Assembly: GCA_942159475.1 (NCBI GenBank)
Contig: OW804094.1
Coordinates: 53,936,966 to 54,000,965, forward strand
From: Sthenelais limicola
Taxonomy: Eukaryota > Annelida > Polychaeta > Phyllodocida > Sigalionidae
DNA length: 64,000 bases
Direction: 5' to 3'
Below the pieces are notes generated by a model. That model had not been told where the DNA came from and searched no databases. It saw only the letters and a program-made list of their open reading frames with translations. Shown in pieces: positions 12,801 through 27,800 of this stretch (within the stretch, counting starts at the first letter, position 1; every line of letters begins with the position of its first letter). The position numbers and the translations under genes are program-made.

Positions 12801-15800
12801 CCAGCGGGGCGTTGCATCATATTCCAAAATCAGACATATAGTTAGAGGCGTTATGTACACTTAACAATCTTGTGAATGTAGCGTATTACTGTTACATGTT
12901 TGAATGAAACTCATGTAGCGTTGTATAGTTGAGCAAACCGATACAGTAGTATACGTAGCTAGCAAGGGTGTCGGAAGATCACAAAAATGGGTAGGCTACT
13001 TTCTTCCTCATCTCACTTTAAATTCATGACAATACCAAAGTTGGAGGAGACCTAGCTGTTTGTGGCAGATTCAAACGACCCCTCCCGAAACAAGAACGTG
13101 TGTGCCAAACACATGATGCAATCTGTGATGTTGAATGGTATTCTGTATATTTCCAGCACTAGCATTCTGCGTCTCTACTTTCATATAATGCAATATAAAT
13201 AAAGTTCAACAGCATAATGTTTTAGGATATTGTTAAAATAATATAGCACATTTCAGGTATTCTATCACCTTTAAATATTTTAGATCTCTAAGATGTATTC
13301 CTATATTAATTTAGTGATGAATGAATTTATTTAAATTGATAGTGAAATACCGACTAAACGACCAGCTCGCGGCGAGTTTGCTTTCTTGTTTTTATATCAT
13401 GAATCACAACGTTTCGGTAACATATGTACCTTCATCAGGAGAATGAATATTAAAACATGGTATGGCCTTTATATAGTCTTGTTTGGGGTAGGATGGTGCT
13501 GCTCGTGAGGTAGAGTTTATTTAAATCATGAAATGTTATAATGTTGCGTTATGGGGCGTTTTTCATACTACAAAATCCGATTTGATGCAAAATGCTAAAC
13601 CTGAATTATTAATGCAGGCTTCGAAATACTGGATATTTTGTGTAAGTTATAATAATTCCGATACCCTTGCATAGTGTATATATGTGTGTATAAATGTTCC
13701 TGAAGAACTGTGGTCATAGAATCTATCTTTTATTCTATGAAGTATGGGGTCTGCAACACACTCTAAACCCAATAGCTTACATGATTGCACGATCTAATAA
13801 ATTCATTAGATATCGGGTACCAGCTACTTCACTTAACTGGTACCCTGAATTTAATCTGGTATTTAAACTATGTTTACGATGTCTTCGTTATGAGAGGAAC
13901 CTAAAACTAGTAGGCTAATCATTTTAGCAATTCCTTAAAATTGCCAGTATTTAAGGTTTCTCTATTGCTGGTATTTGGCGAAAATTAATGGGTCATATCA
14001 TGCCCCCCCCCCCCCCACCCCGCTTATTATTTCTGCATCGAGGTATCATTGGATCCCTATACATACACCCTATATTATATATACAGATTTCAAGTAATAC
14101 TTACAATCAGCGGCCCAAGAATTGACTGTTGAAACCTGGCGGAGGCTACTATCGTCAAATCTGTAAATATGGGCATCCGCTCCACCTTGTCTTGCACGGT
14201 AGCCAATGAACCATTTCACTCGTCGCCAACGAGGTGGGAAAGAGCAGGGACCTGCGTGTTTAAAAAGATTAAACAATAATGTCATTAAATATCTGAAAAA
14301 TGCCAGAGAATATTTTATCATTGTAAGATGGAACTTTAGCTGAGATGGATGAGATAGAGTACGCAGGTACTTACCAAGACCTAGAGTGGTAGGCTTTTCT
14401 GGTACCTTAATATTGGGTGCCCATCCTTTCCAAAAGAAAGATAAGAAGAAGAATTAATGGAAAATGCATGTTATTTTCTAATCTGTTATATATATCTAAC
14501 TGAGGATGTAATGTTTTCTATGCATCAATTAGTTACAGCAGTACTCACTTGATAGTTTAAAAGCAATGTAACCACCGTCATTTGTGGTTGCTGAGGCGCC
14601 AACTTGGCAGACTGGTTTGGATTTATAGTTCGTATTAAGAGAAAGGAAAAGTTCGTCTCCATTTTTACTGTATCTCTGCAGTAAAGATACAAGTACATAT
14701 AGAATAACATATTAATATCGAAACACATGGAGAGTTTTTAATTAGATTAGTGCAATTTTAATTAGTGCAAATAGGTATGTTCCTAAAATGAAAATATGTA
14801 TCAACCAACTCAATGGGAATAAAAGTCCAAAAACTCCCAGACATCTATTCATACCATAATGTTTCAAAGAACTTTTTGTTCTGAATGATGTCCTCTTCAG
14901 GAGTTCTATTTGCATACTATACTTACTCCACAATAGAATTTTATCGTTGTACCTTCCTTGCGTGCTAAGAGAAGCACATTATCAGAGGCATCTACTTCGG
15001 TGCCAGCAACATAGCCTTTGCAGTACAAAGTGCTCCCTTTTAGTGGCTGATCTGAGAAAATATGATTACAGATTATAATTATCTGTGTTTTGCTAGGAGG
15101 ACACGGATTAGATATAAATGTAGTTCCAAATTCCTTTCTTCTAAACACATGATTATTTATTCCTATATTCAAATGTCTACCAAATGAAGAAAATAGTCTA
15201 TTCTATATCTCTAGATATTCATTGGCAACGACTCACAAAAAGTAATATTTTGCAATGTATTCTCTGTATATATGGAGTTTATAAACCTGAGACACAATTT
15301 CTGAATGGTCCTTTTTATACATAATTTACTCACCAAATGAGTTGGAATGTATGCACGTGTTGACCTCCAACCTGTTGCCTTCTACAACTTCCAGGACAGA
15401 CGATTCATCATTTTCACAATGCCATTTGCTGCCATCCCAAACGGTGGCTTGATATTTTGTTCTCTCCCCCCCAAATGGGCATGGGGCATAGTTGAGATCT
15501 AGCGGGTCTATAAAAATACTTGTAGCTATAAATTATCGTAACTTCCGTCGGTATGACGTTCTTGTATTTTTGTTTGGGAACGAATCAGACAGTTATACAT
15601 CTTGATTCCTTAACGATATGATAGGCAGCTGTCTGTTTGTTGTCTCAATATAATATTCACTCGTCTACTCCGTCTCCTATACTTTCAAATTATCACACAA
15701 TCAAAATAAGAAGCAGAATATTCAATATCGGCAATGGAAAGCTTTTGCAAATTCGGGCCAAAGCATAAATGTTTTTATGGTCTTTTTATGTTTTGTACCA

Positions 15801-18800
15801 AAGCGTAAATCAAATGTTAAATAATAACCATGAAAACATTTATAACCATGAAAACTTTTCCAATCCGATCTTGTTATTTCACTGTTTGTACCGATGAAAT
15901 GGACTTCTGCACGTCAAAATACACATTAGCCAGTTCACTTACAATCAAAGTTACAATTCATCATGATGTCTAACAAAACATATTTTCGCAATTTGATGTC
16001 TAGATTGTAGCTTGCATTTGACACTTTATATCCGAAAACGATGTGGTTAAAAAGATATAGATTTACTTAAAATATCCTGTCATTCCAAAATCGTCTCTAA
16101 ATAAATGATAATATTTCAGTATTATGGGTTCCCTATCCATCATGCTCATTTTGTTAATTTAATCAAGAATATTATTGTGAGTATCACTCTACATACACTT
16201 TCTACTAAATAGAAATTTAAAAACCTGCGCCATGAAATCAATCAGTCAGAGTTGATATTGACTATTTTAATAATATAAATTGTGGGTACATTTATAAAGA
16301 CCGGAAAACAGCTATTTTTATCTGTAGGCGGTAGCATTCGTTAACAGCAAGCCAAGGGAAAACGCCAAAATGGCCCCCGGACTGGTGCACAGGAGTCAAG
16401 GAGAAGCATTAAAGAAAGCTGATCAATCAATAGAAGAATCAATGAAGGAGCTGGGCATGAGGTGGTTAAGAGGGCAGAGCTTAAGTGCTGGTGTTCGGCC
16501 TCAGGTAAAACAACATTGAAACCAATGGAACAGAGTACGTGTGAGGCACAAATAAATGCTCATAAACTATAATATTATAGTTGGCTGTAAATACATGAAG
16601 CAATATAGCATAAAAGTGCTGGATAGAAAAATGTAAATTTAATCTAAAGCAATGCAATATGGAACTAGTAATTGTAATACTCACATCTTACTTGCCATGC
16701 TACATTCGCATCTGTGAAATGCCCAATGCAATCGGATGCCCTCCGGACTGAAACCACGATTATAATAAATCTATTATAACAAGGCCTATACAATATTTAA
16801 TGGTAACCGAAAGTTAAGCTATATTTCTACCAGCCACCTATTTGCTCCGTTTACTGCATAGCCTACCCACTAAACAGAAGGTGATGAAAGCTGCCAATGT
16901 TTGGTGCTTCACTATCCGGAACCCTAAAAGGTCAACCAGCATTCGAATACCCACTTAGACTTCTGTGGGTGTATTACCGGGTCCAAAGGTGAAAAACAAA
17001 CCTTCGGGAGAACAACACGTTCGACTGGCCGACAATTTCTCACGGTAAGAAACCAGTCCTAATGTCATTGTGACGCTCATCTTAGAGTAAAAAAGGCAGA
17101 CCAATTTGGTTTGAAATCATCGATATTGGTTCAAATTTAAAAATCAAAATAATATCGATTATTGATATCTTCTTGTCAGGAAAAGTTCAAACTTGCCCGT
17201 TTATTCAAGGTCAATTTGAAACACAAATTGTACAGATAGCTGTAACTGTAATATAAAAACACGGTATTGTCAGAAAGGGCTTGTCGGAGAGTTTATTGCC
17301 TTGCTATTTTTCGTTGTAACATTTCAATCCATGAAAAGTATCAACTATGTGAAATTGTTTCGAAATAAAATCTGTTTTAAAAAAGGTGACCACAATACAA
17401 ACAAAAGTCATAAAGGGCCCCTCTCCCCACCCTTAGAAATACGAACTAATTCGTTAAGAAAAGAAATAATAAAAATTCAGAATAAAATGGTAAATTCGAC
17501 TTTCATTCATGGTAGACATAAACATACATCACATCCATATTATTTGATTTAGATATGGAGCTAAGAGTTTCCCGTAGACATGTATATTATATAAGTACAT
17601 AGACATAGTGTGTGTCAGAACATTTCGTGTCATGATCATGATCAATTTTCATAGAGAATACGCGTTGCAGTGATCGATTATATTAAAGTATGAACCTGAA
17701 TAATGTAGTGATGGAATTGACAACGTCACAGTTTGTCTTTTTCTTATCCTTGTTAAAATTAGAGTAAAATTATATTCGAGTCTAAATAAAATCGAATGAG
17801 TTAATCAGTGATCTTGTAGTAATGTGCGAGTTTGCACTTCCTTGCAGCAAATACCTTTTGTACAGTAGCATTGGTAACTAGTTCGGCTCGTTCATGATCT
17901 ATTAAATCATTAAACCTTAGACATGATCGGTTCCCATCTATTCCATCCATTTCTCATCCTCTGACTCTTAATTCAAATTCGAGTTCTTTCATGAAAATCT
18001 TAAATTCGATTACATTATTACCAAAATAAAGGTCTGGCTTTGGTTGTCAGGATCAGCCAGTTTGTAATATCCTTAAACAGCTCATCTTCCACTTTTCCCA
18101 GTAGAATTATGCATTTGCTGTCAACAGTAAAACTCGATCTCTTAAAGGTCAAGTGTAAAGGTTTTTATTTGGTGTTTGATGCATTCGGAGGGATATTTTG
18201 AAACGATGTACAAAGTTTTAGCGCCCAACCTAACAAATCAAACCAGTGAGAGGTACCATCTAGATCTACACCAACAATCTATTGGATCAGGTCTCTCCAC
18301 AATTTCTACAGTTGGACATGACAACGCCCATATCTTATTTGGAACTTCCTTCTCGAAGAACTTTAGGGACAACTCGCCCTTAAGCAATATCAGAAAATTA
18401 AACATTTTGGGTTGGCTATCTCCAAAAATGTTTTTCTTTGTATACATAGAACTTGGCTACTAAGATAATAAAGTTTAGAAGTTCAGCATCTTGGGAATCA
18501 AACAAACACGTGTTGAAAGTCGATTATAGAGATGTTAATGAAAATGGCATACAAATGGTAATGGACGATATGCTCTCATCATTTTTCATATTCCCTGCTA
18601 AATTCTCTTGCTAATAAAGTTGAATGTATAGATGCAATTGTAGGCCAAGGTAGATCTTTATGACAACAGTAATAGCCGTGACCGAAAACTGAAAAGCCAT
18701 TATTGAAACTACCGGTATACTAAGGCCAGTACATAAGCACTGAACCAAGTTACAGATATGAAGAAGACAAAGTGACATACTGACAAAGGTTTTTAAACTA

Positions 18801-21800
18801 GATAGCTGAAGGCAAGATTGTCAGGTTCGCAGATAACTATAATTCCAAGAAATTGTTGAAATCGCAAAACTCTTATGGGTCATATGATATACTCGGATAC
18901 AAATATTCTTTTTACATTAAATGAAAGTAATTCGATTATAAAATTGTCTTGGTCTTGACCATTAGAACTATCTGGTTTAGGGTCAGATTTTGGTACCCAT
19001 GTTTGAGTGGTAATCGACGGATGTAATACATATCGGCTCAATTTCGCGCTCACATGTATAGTTTACCCCTAACTGGTAGTGTGTGTCCATATAAGAAAAG
19101 AAACAGGTTCTCAGAACATCATGTCCTACACAAGCCCTCAAGTGTGAATACAATGCAATGCCTCAATGGTTATGGGTGCAAGTCAGGTTGGATCTTTTGG
19201 GCGTGTAGGGTTCACATCTCACAGACGATATAGCGAAAAAAAAGAGAATATTATTACTAGTGAGAGCAGAGTGATAATACATTACAGGTGTTCTACCTTA
19301 TTGTATCATAAGCATACCTACCTAGAATTTTAGTTCATTAGCTCCAACCTGTCCGGAGATTATGGTGCACTGATTATTAATTACCTGTGAATGGACGGCT
19401 TCACCGTCCAATCAGGAAGGGAGACTCACCTGACGGCAAGCCTCCCCCATTATATAAGGGTCCCACTGACCCTTCATTAATTACTTACCACCATACCTGT
19501 ACTACACCTAAGGAGTAGTATACTACACCTGTACCAGGAATAAAACCATATTGATACTCTACGATATTTCTTCCTTGTCCATTGTGTTACAACACTTGTA
19601 ACACAGGAATCAAACACGTAATTCCAATCTGAATTATTTGTTCAATGGTGCTATTGGATAACTCCATGGTTGGGGAAGCCTTATTGTATAAAGAGTTGCA
19701 GATGTGATGAAATTATTAATCGTTTTTAGGGGCTTGGCAGCCATCTTGGATTACTCAAAAAAGGTCGCCTGTGCGGGTTTATAACTACTACTTCCATGAG
19801 TAATATAGAAAAAAGTATATATGAGAAACATAATTATATTGTACGTGTAAGTGGCATTTATTCTGAGGTGGTCATTAACCTTCACGGTCTATTTCCTGTG
19901 TACATGTATACGGGTCATTTTTCCTGAGCGTGTACAATTGGCAAATTCCTGACTTGTGTCGGTTCTCCTACCCATAGCAGCCACAATCTCACAATTACAT
20001 TAATGCAATATATCTCAAATTAACTAGGAGAAAATAAGCTTTCCAGAAATATACATTTATATGATTACGACGAAGACATCATATCCTTTTTAGGGTTGGA
20101 ATGAAAAATACATGCATTTTAGAGTTTCTCCTCTTGTTTTAAGAAGTTTGAATTTGATATTCAAACATGTGTTTGATCATTTATGTCATTTTATTTTGTC
20201 TTTCCAAGTAAAGTTTTGGTCTACAACTCTATGGAAGGGACAGTATGATCTAGGGTACCAAGGGTTAATTATTGGGGGCCAAGAGAAATTTTAACCATTT
20301 TTAAACAAACGCCCATCATCATTAATATCTGCAATTATTGAACAAATCAGCATAGTATTTCCAATACTACAATTTACTTGAATGTATTAAGCATCTTTTT
20401 GTGAACAAAATAAAAAAAAAAGAAACAACTCTACTCCCATTTGTTAGAAAATAACAATACATCCACAAAACCATCTTCAGTTTATACTAATTATGCTGAT
20501 GGACGTTTGCTGGACTAACTATGACAAGCAATGTGTTATCCAGGCAATACAAATGTTTCAAACTCACTTTAATGATGGGATTTCTAAATGATATGCCAAG
20601 GTCAACATTGAAAAAGCAAAATCCTCATTTCAAAGGGATTTTGGATGATTTTATAGCAAGATTTTCAACAAAGCAAACGTCCAGTATGAAAATAATGCCC
20701 ATCATTGAAATGCTCTGCTGAGCTAGATCTGTCCAGTATGTTTAGCTACTTGTGGAGTCATCTTTAGTTGGAAGCATATAAAGTGGTAAGTACCAAACCT
20801 TTCTAGCAAACATCTTACTTCATTTTGTCAAAAATAGCATAAAACATTGAAAGTCACATTCTAATTGTGTGAGTGATAATGATTGTACTATTGGATCAAC
20901 TAAAATGATCAGAAAGGTTCCAAACTTTATATATTTAGCTTTATTCGTGTTTAGAAGTCAATGGCTGAAAGATTTTTAGTCATTGCACAGCACCAGATAC
21001 CTTTACTCATCTCATCAGAAATGCACATGTTTGGTGTAAATCAGGCATAACGCCCATCATGGTAATGATTGCAGTGACAAATTGTCTCTTATGGTGCTAA
21101 TAAATAGTGAAATATGATATTGGGGTGTTTGTAATGTTGTATAACTTGTATTGATATGACATAAATGCTTTTTTCATGGTTGGTCAATGCCCAAAATCTA
21201 ATCTGGTTGATGTATAATGAGGTTAACATTTGCTATGACAAACGCCCATCATCTAAATGCTAAATAACTCAGTAAATGTAGGATTTTGTCTATGCTAAAG
21301 ACATGGAAAGATGCCCCTGCATGTATGTCATTGCATAAAGTCATTTAGACATGTTTTTTATATTCAACTTTGTCATATTTGGGAATTTTTGCAATGTACA
21401 GTGCCTGCATAAATTTTCATGATGGGCGTTTGTAGTTATATTATAATATGTGGTAGGAGTTTAGCACCAGCCCTACACACTTTTCAATGCCTGTCTTTCA
21501 ATATTATGTTTTGTAAACTACTGTAGAACCCTGTATTAAAGGGTTTGGGGCTAAATTATGACTACATTTTTGTACAAGGGGCACCATTTCCATGATGGGC
21601 GTTTGCCATTGCAATCTTCACCCTCAAAAACCCATGAAAGGATCTTTCAACAACCACCAAATTGAAATGACAAATGCAGGAAATTATACTGCATAAGAAA
21701 TGGTATTAAAATTTTTCCTTTAAAAAAATTATTTTTTTCATATTTATGGGGCCTTACTATGTATCATATTTTACTCTGAATTTCAGATCAACATGATTGG

Positions 21801-24800
21801 AAAATGACCACCAACAGAGGATAAAAGTGCAGCTATGTCCCCCAGGGACTACTGGCGAGGAAATGTATCAACCTGCTAGTCTTGGAGGGCCCGCAACAAT
21901 GAATGGAAGAGAAAAATCTATAGAATAATAGATTTAATCAACACAAAGATTATTCCACCTACAATATCCACAATACATGTATCTGTTGCTGATCACTTAT
22001 AAACATTTCAGCAGTGTAGGAGAACATGTTGGGCATGTTTCCTAAAAGAATTATCCATGTATGGCTATTATTATGATCCTTTAGGGGCTGTTTGATAACT
22101 CTCTACTTGCACAAACGCCCATCATTAAAACCCTAACGCCCATCATGAGAAGTCTTTTGTAAGGCCAGCTTGAAGGTTATGTACTCTTGCTTTGATGTTT
22201 TCTTAAATGCATCATTTGTAAGGGCAGGTTAGGCTATTCTGTTAAGGTTTTGGAAAGAAAGGTCAGGCTTCTTGGTGCCTTAAAGTCATTTGTTATCATT
22301 GCTAATACCCCAAAAATAAAGTATGCATTTTGTTGTATATCATTCAAATGAAATGCACTTGTCATGTCTTGTTTATCATGAGTAAATGTATACAGAGCAA
22401 TGTTAAACTGTTTCAGGTTCATTAATAACTGAATAGGGCTGAGAATGGACTTTTATTTCATAATTTATTATTGGCTCTTATGACAAACGCCCATCAGTGA
22501 AATGCAGTATAATTGGGATGGAATAATTTAAAAACAATTTTGTTTAAGGTCATATAACTTGGGGAAGCATCAGATAATGTAGCCCTTATTACTTAGGTGC
22601 ATTATCAACATCCAAGCCCCTCAACTTACTTTTTCACAAGTATTTGAAACCAAAGTATGGGAAAAAATGAAAAAGATGGATTTTGAGGAAATAGGACCTG
22701 TGCACTCATCTCATTATCATCAGGAAATTATATGTCTTGGTTATAAAAATTCTTTCCAGTAGGTTCATTTCCATGTTTGGTTTACTGCAATGTACTTTTA
22801 GGCCTTATTTACAAATAGAATTAACACTAAGGTGTGCAATTCATCTTAAATGCATTATGATGATGGGCGTTTGCCAAGTTCTGAAGACCAAATTTTGACT
22901 CATCATAAAAACTGAACCAATGGGAGGAAATGTGTATAATCGGTATTGGCAGAAAGCTCTGAACCTGGACTACTGAGATATGTAGGTTTAGAATTGATCT
23001 GGAGAACCTTTTAAAATTCCACACTTCTGGCTGAATTTTACACGTTCAGAAAAAATGACCCATACAGATTCACAGATTCACAATGGACAGCCCCAAAAGA
23101 GCTGCCCTACAAGGACCAGCTAGGTAGCCTGTGGCTCATTGGGTCCCGCTCTGGGTTATATAAAAGTCTAGTTTCTATTTAAAGTGCTTGGTGTTGTTTG
23201 TAGCTATTGTTTCGGGTGGTAATTTGTTCCAGCTATTGATTATTCTATTGCTGTAGAAATCTTTGCGAATGTTTTGTGGTATGATCCCCTCTAAATTGTT
23301 TATTATCTTGTAAACTTCGATCAAGTCTCCTCTCCATCGTCTGGTTTTTAGACACATTATACAGAACGTACAAACCAAATTATGAAACGGGTGCCGTACT
23401 CTTGCTTGCCCGGTTCAGGCACCGCCACAATTTCTATATTAAATTAGGCACCCCAAATTCCAGATTCCAGATTAGGATATTTCTCACTGAATCTTATGCA
23501 GTTTCAAGTACTTGCAGGGCCTAAACCTGGCCCAACTAACACAGAAAACAGCTAACTCCTCATGCTCGTTACCAGCCAACGGGTACAGAAACCCAGGACC
23601 CTCAAATGTGACTTTCAGACATCATCTTTGCCTCCTTTTACTGTTTTATATATAATATATATAGTATAGACTAAATCTCTCATTGTTTCAATTATTGGTA
23701 TGTTCAAGATCACATACGGTTACTTAAAATGATATTTTCGGTAGTAAAATAGTACACTCAAAGCGTCATCTTCGATCTTTTTTCATGTTATCTGGTCCAA
23801 GATTTTGCCCGTAGAGGAGGGCTTCATCAAGGAACAGTGACTTGTCGTGCAAATTTGCTGGTATAAAGAGTCAAAAAATGGTACAAACATAAATTCATTA
23901 ATCGTTTATAATTATTCACCATTTTTCAAAAGATAATTTTAAGGAATACCGGTAATCCTCAGATTTTATGAAGGATCGGCTGATTTAGACTCTATCAAAT
24001 ATCGGTCCTGAAAAGTAATTAAAACACACACCAATGGATGTTTCCTTACGGCATATCATATAATTCAGACAGTTCTAACATATTTATGCAATTATTAAGG
24101 GAGGGTTGTCATTCTAGAGACAGGTGGAGGAACCAATGTCATTTATTAGGTTCCAGGCAAAGCGAATCATTTGTTTGGTGGCTAGGCGAGACGCGGCTCG
24201 GACCGACCAATGTTTATACTGCTCTGTTGCCATGGAAACCACACTGCACATCGACCCAGCAGCATTCTGCCAGGACTAGACTCCTCAGAGGAGGCAATGA
24301 AAAAATGGGTCGCATATTTTGATACCGTATATCCACATTGGATGGCTGGCTAGATGAGGATCGGGTCCACCATGTATATTATATCAAGTATTACCCTTGA
24401 TATGTGGATGTCATAGATAAGGTGCCGAACGTCAACATGTGTCGCCCATCAAAAAGGAAGTGCGTGAATATCTACACCCAATATTGTATGTAGTTATCTT
24501 ATTTTGAGTATACATCGAGACGTTTGCACTTGTTTTATGTGAATAATACATAAAATCACCAGCGATATGTTACAAATATCTAGACTTTTTGGTAAAACAT
24601 TTTATAAATCCAAAATCCAAAATACCACAGCATTTGCCATTGCTTTTCGCTATTTTATAAAGGTAAGGTTTCAACAAAATACTCATTGGAACCATATAGG
24701 CTAAGTTAAATACAAAGTTCAAAACTATATAAAGATATAAAGTTGCGTGCTATTAAATGTCAAGACCAGGCTTTACTTGGAAATGTATTTTTTTTTATCA

Positions 24801-27800
24801 TTAATCAATTTTTATTGGCAAAAGTGTATATATTGATATAACAAATGAAATGGCTTGAGTTTTTCAAATTAACACTTGTTGGCACTGATTTACTACCGGG
24901 GGAGTCACAGAACAGGAAACTCCATTACATACAACGTGTATCTGACCAATTTCAATGGTAGTGATGGGTGGCTCCCTATAAAACTCGGAAATGTATTAAG
25001 ACTACATAGTAGAATATAGTTCTACTTAAATCTCTACTGTCAATCTACTAATAATAATTATGCGCTTGGTTTTAACTTGATGTACACAAATACTGTTTCT
25101 ACTGGACTAAACAATTTTACTTTTGGCCTGAGAAAAGATATGGTAAATATCAAGTAATCCAGATATAATAAGGCGACCCATGGTAATTTAAATACTAAAC
25201 TATATCAGTGTGAAGAAGTTTAGCCTATTATAGCACAAAGTGCAAATGGTCAATTCCAGTGAAATGGGGGTCAATATCGGATTTTCATCATTTTATCCAA
25301 TCGTTATCATTTTTCTGTCATTGAATGATTACTGGATAGTTCATGGTTGTGGTGAGACAGAGTGGACAATCCCAGATAATTTAACGAGTGAAACTAGTTA
25401 AATTATCCAAGGGATTTGTCCACTCTCGTCGAATCATAAGTCCTGGAATGATGGGGTATTGATATTTATGTTGCTTGATATTTGAATGGATAGAAAAGAT
25501 AATAACTTCCAAATACTACCGTAAATTTTTCTGTAATATAAATTCTAAAAGCAAATGTCAACAAAATACGGCTGCCATTTTAACAACGACCAATCATGCC
25601 TTCACTGAGAGTTGGTAAATCGATATTACAAATTCTTTTACAATGAAGAAAATGTTACATCATTATGAAGTAATGTTGTTACTTTAATGTAACGATTTTT
25701 ATAATTTATTTGTTCTCATTTAAATATGAAATATTTACATTTGAAATTATGCGTTCGGAGATTACTGTGTCGGTAAAAAAACGTGTATTTTCATACTAAG
25801 ATGGAACATACATCAAAAAGGCTATTTAATACCTCAAGACATTAAATAACAGTAGACGGATCTCATCAAAACATAGAAAGAGTGATTTATTTCTCAAATA
25901 AAGCTATCAAGAGAAAATCGAAGTCAAACTTTGGTTGTCAAATGTCGGTCAAATACATAATCTCCGTCACAGAGCCTCCTGACGCCAAGAAAAGATTGGG
26001 ACTTAAAATAGTCACAGAAATACGCTGAAACTAGCAAAATGAGGCATAAAACATGAGCTATATGAATATGGAGTACTGAAATATGATTGAATATCAATAT
26101 TGATTAAGATTTGTTTCCTAAGCTGGATGGGTCATAAAGTAACACATGTGAGGCCAGTTCATTTTCTGCACTACCAATAAATAAATAAATGACCATGGAG
26201 AGCAGGGTTTTATGGACTACCAATAAATGATGGCAGCTTCTTTCAGAAGCGGTTGTCACGAAGAGTCCAGCCAGTGAAACTATCCACAATAATCAATCTC
26301 AAATTTCAACTCAAACGGCCTTAAAGTGGGATAAAGATGGTTGAAGGATGAAAAGCCCAAAATATTAGCTGTTAAGTTTTAATTATTTGGGAACTAGAGG
26401 TGGTACAAGTTTTTCCATTGAAATATAGCGATAGATTACGAACGACATCCCTTCAGATTGAATATAGGATATTTCAATATATCAATTTGAAAATGTCTGA
26501 TTTTTAATTATTCAAAAACATTTAGAAGCGCTTAATTTTGTTCATAATGTTGAAAAAAAGTTTTTTTTATTCTTTTTTATCATTTTGTTTGCGCTATTAA
26601 ACATCATGGCAACCTACTATTCCTTGGTGAACTTCTGCTCATTTTTTCACTATACCCCATATGTCATGAAGAGAAAAGGCCCTTGTCCACTAAGCCGATT
26701 CCCATGCAGATCTCCCAGAATTAAGGGGAACGAAGTCCTCTGCGGCGCAAAATTGCATGGGAATCGGCTTAGTGGATTAGGCCCTTAAACCTCTAATCTA
26801 TCATAAAAAATCACGAATGGGTCTACAGATAGGAGAAAACGATTTGTACCTAGTACATGATATAGTAATGTATTTGCATAATTGAAAAAAGCATACGTAA
26901 TATCTATTGCTATAGCCATTTCTGGTCATATTGGGCTATTTACTAATATCAGATAATAGCTAAGATCATAAAACTGATATTGTTATCATTTATTTATTCC
27001 TATTTCATGATCACAAGTTGACCTCCGTTGAATAACCATCATATTTTCAACAAAACAGCAGAATTATTTTTTTTCTGCTATTTTTACAATTGATGCAAAC
27101 TTTTATTTGCCACGATCTATGAAAAATATAACATTTTTATGAAAATATGCATGTGATTTCTTAGACTTTATTTCTTCCCATACAAAAAAAGATCATTTGA
27201 GGATGATTTCTGCTTTCAAAAATATCCCTTTTCTGGTGTCATTCATAATCTATATGTCATACGTAATCTATTGCATAGTACATATTTTGAACCATATCCG
27301 TCGCCCCAGGGCTTCTCGGTTTTAACCCAATAGTATTACAGATCCTTCCCATATCCACCTGTTTTCATAGTAAACACATACCGATATTCTACTTTCTTAC
27401 CCAGAAATGGCAACTATATTAAGTGTCCTCAATGTTTTGTCCGAAGAAATAATGCATCTATGGTTTACAAAGAAGGCTTATCGGTATATTCCTATGCTAT
27501 TCCTATGGCAAAAAATTCTGGTCGTGGCACCGCCATTTGTAGCCCAAGGCCACACATATGCAAACTTGATAGAACAGCCAAAACAGAACAGGCAAGAGCT
27601 GTCACATGATCTACAGCAATGACTTCATAGCGGGGGACCGGAAAAACCCCATCTTCCAGCAGAAAAATAACTACGAAATGTTGCTGTCATATTCAAGGTA
27701 GAAACTCCGGGATTATTACATTAAAAATGTCTGCAGGCGTCTTATGGTGGTTCCATAAGGTCGCATGCAGGCCTCATCAAGGAAAACACCTGACAAACCT

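Noticed and set aside
18176..18463. Overlapping ORFs on both strands
   Set aside because: No family recognised on either strand; treated as chance open frames.
20521..20721. 66-codon ORF in the motif cluster
   Set aside because: It overlaps motif copies and has no recognisable domain; likely incidental.
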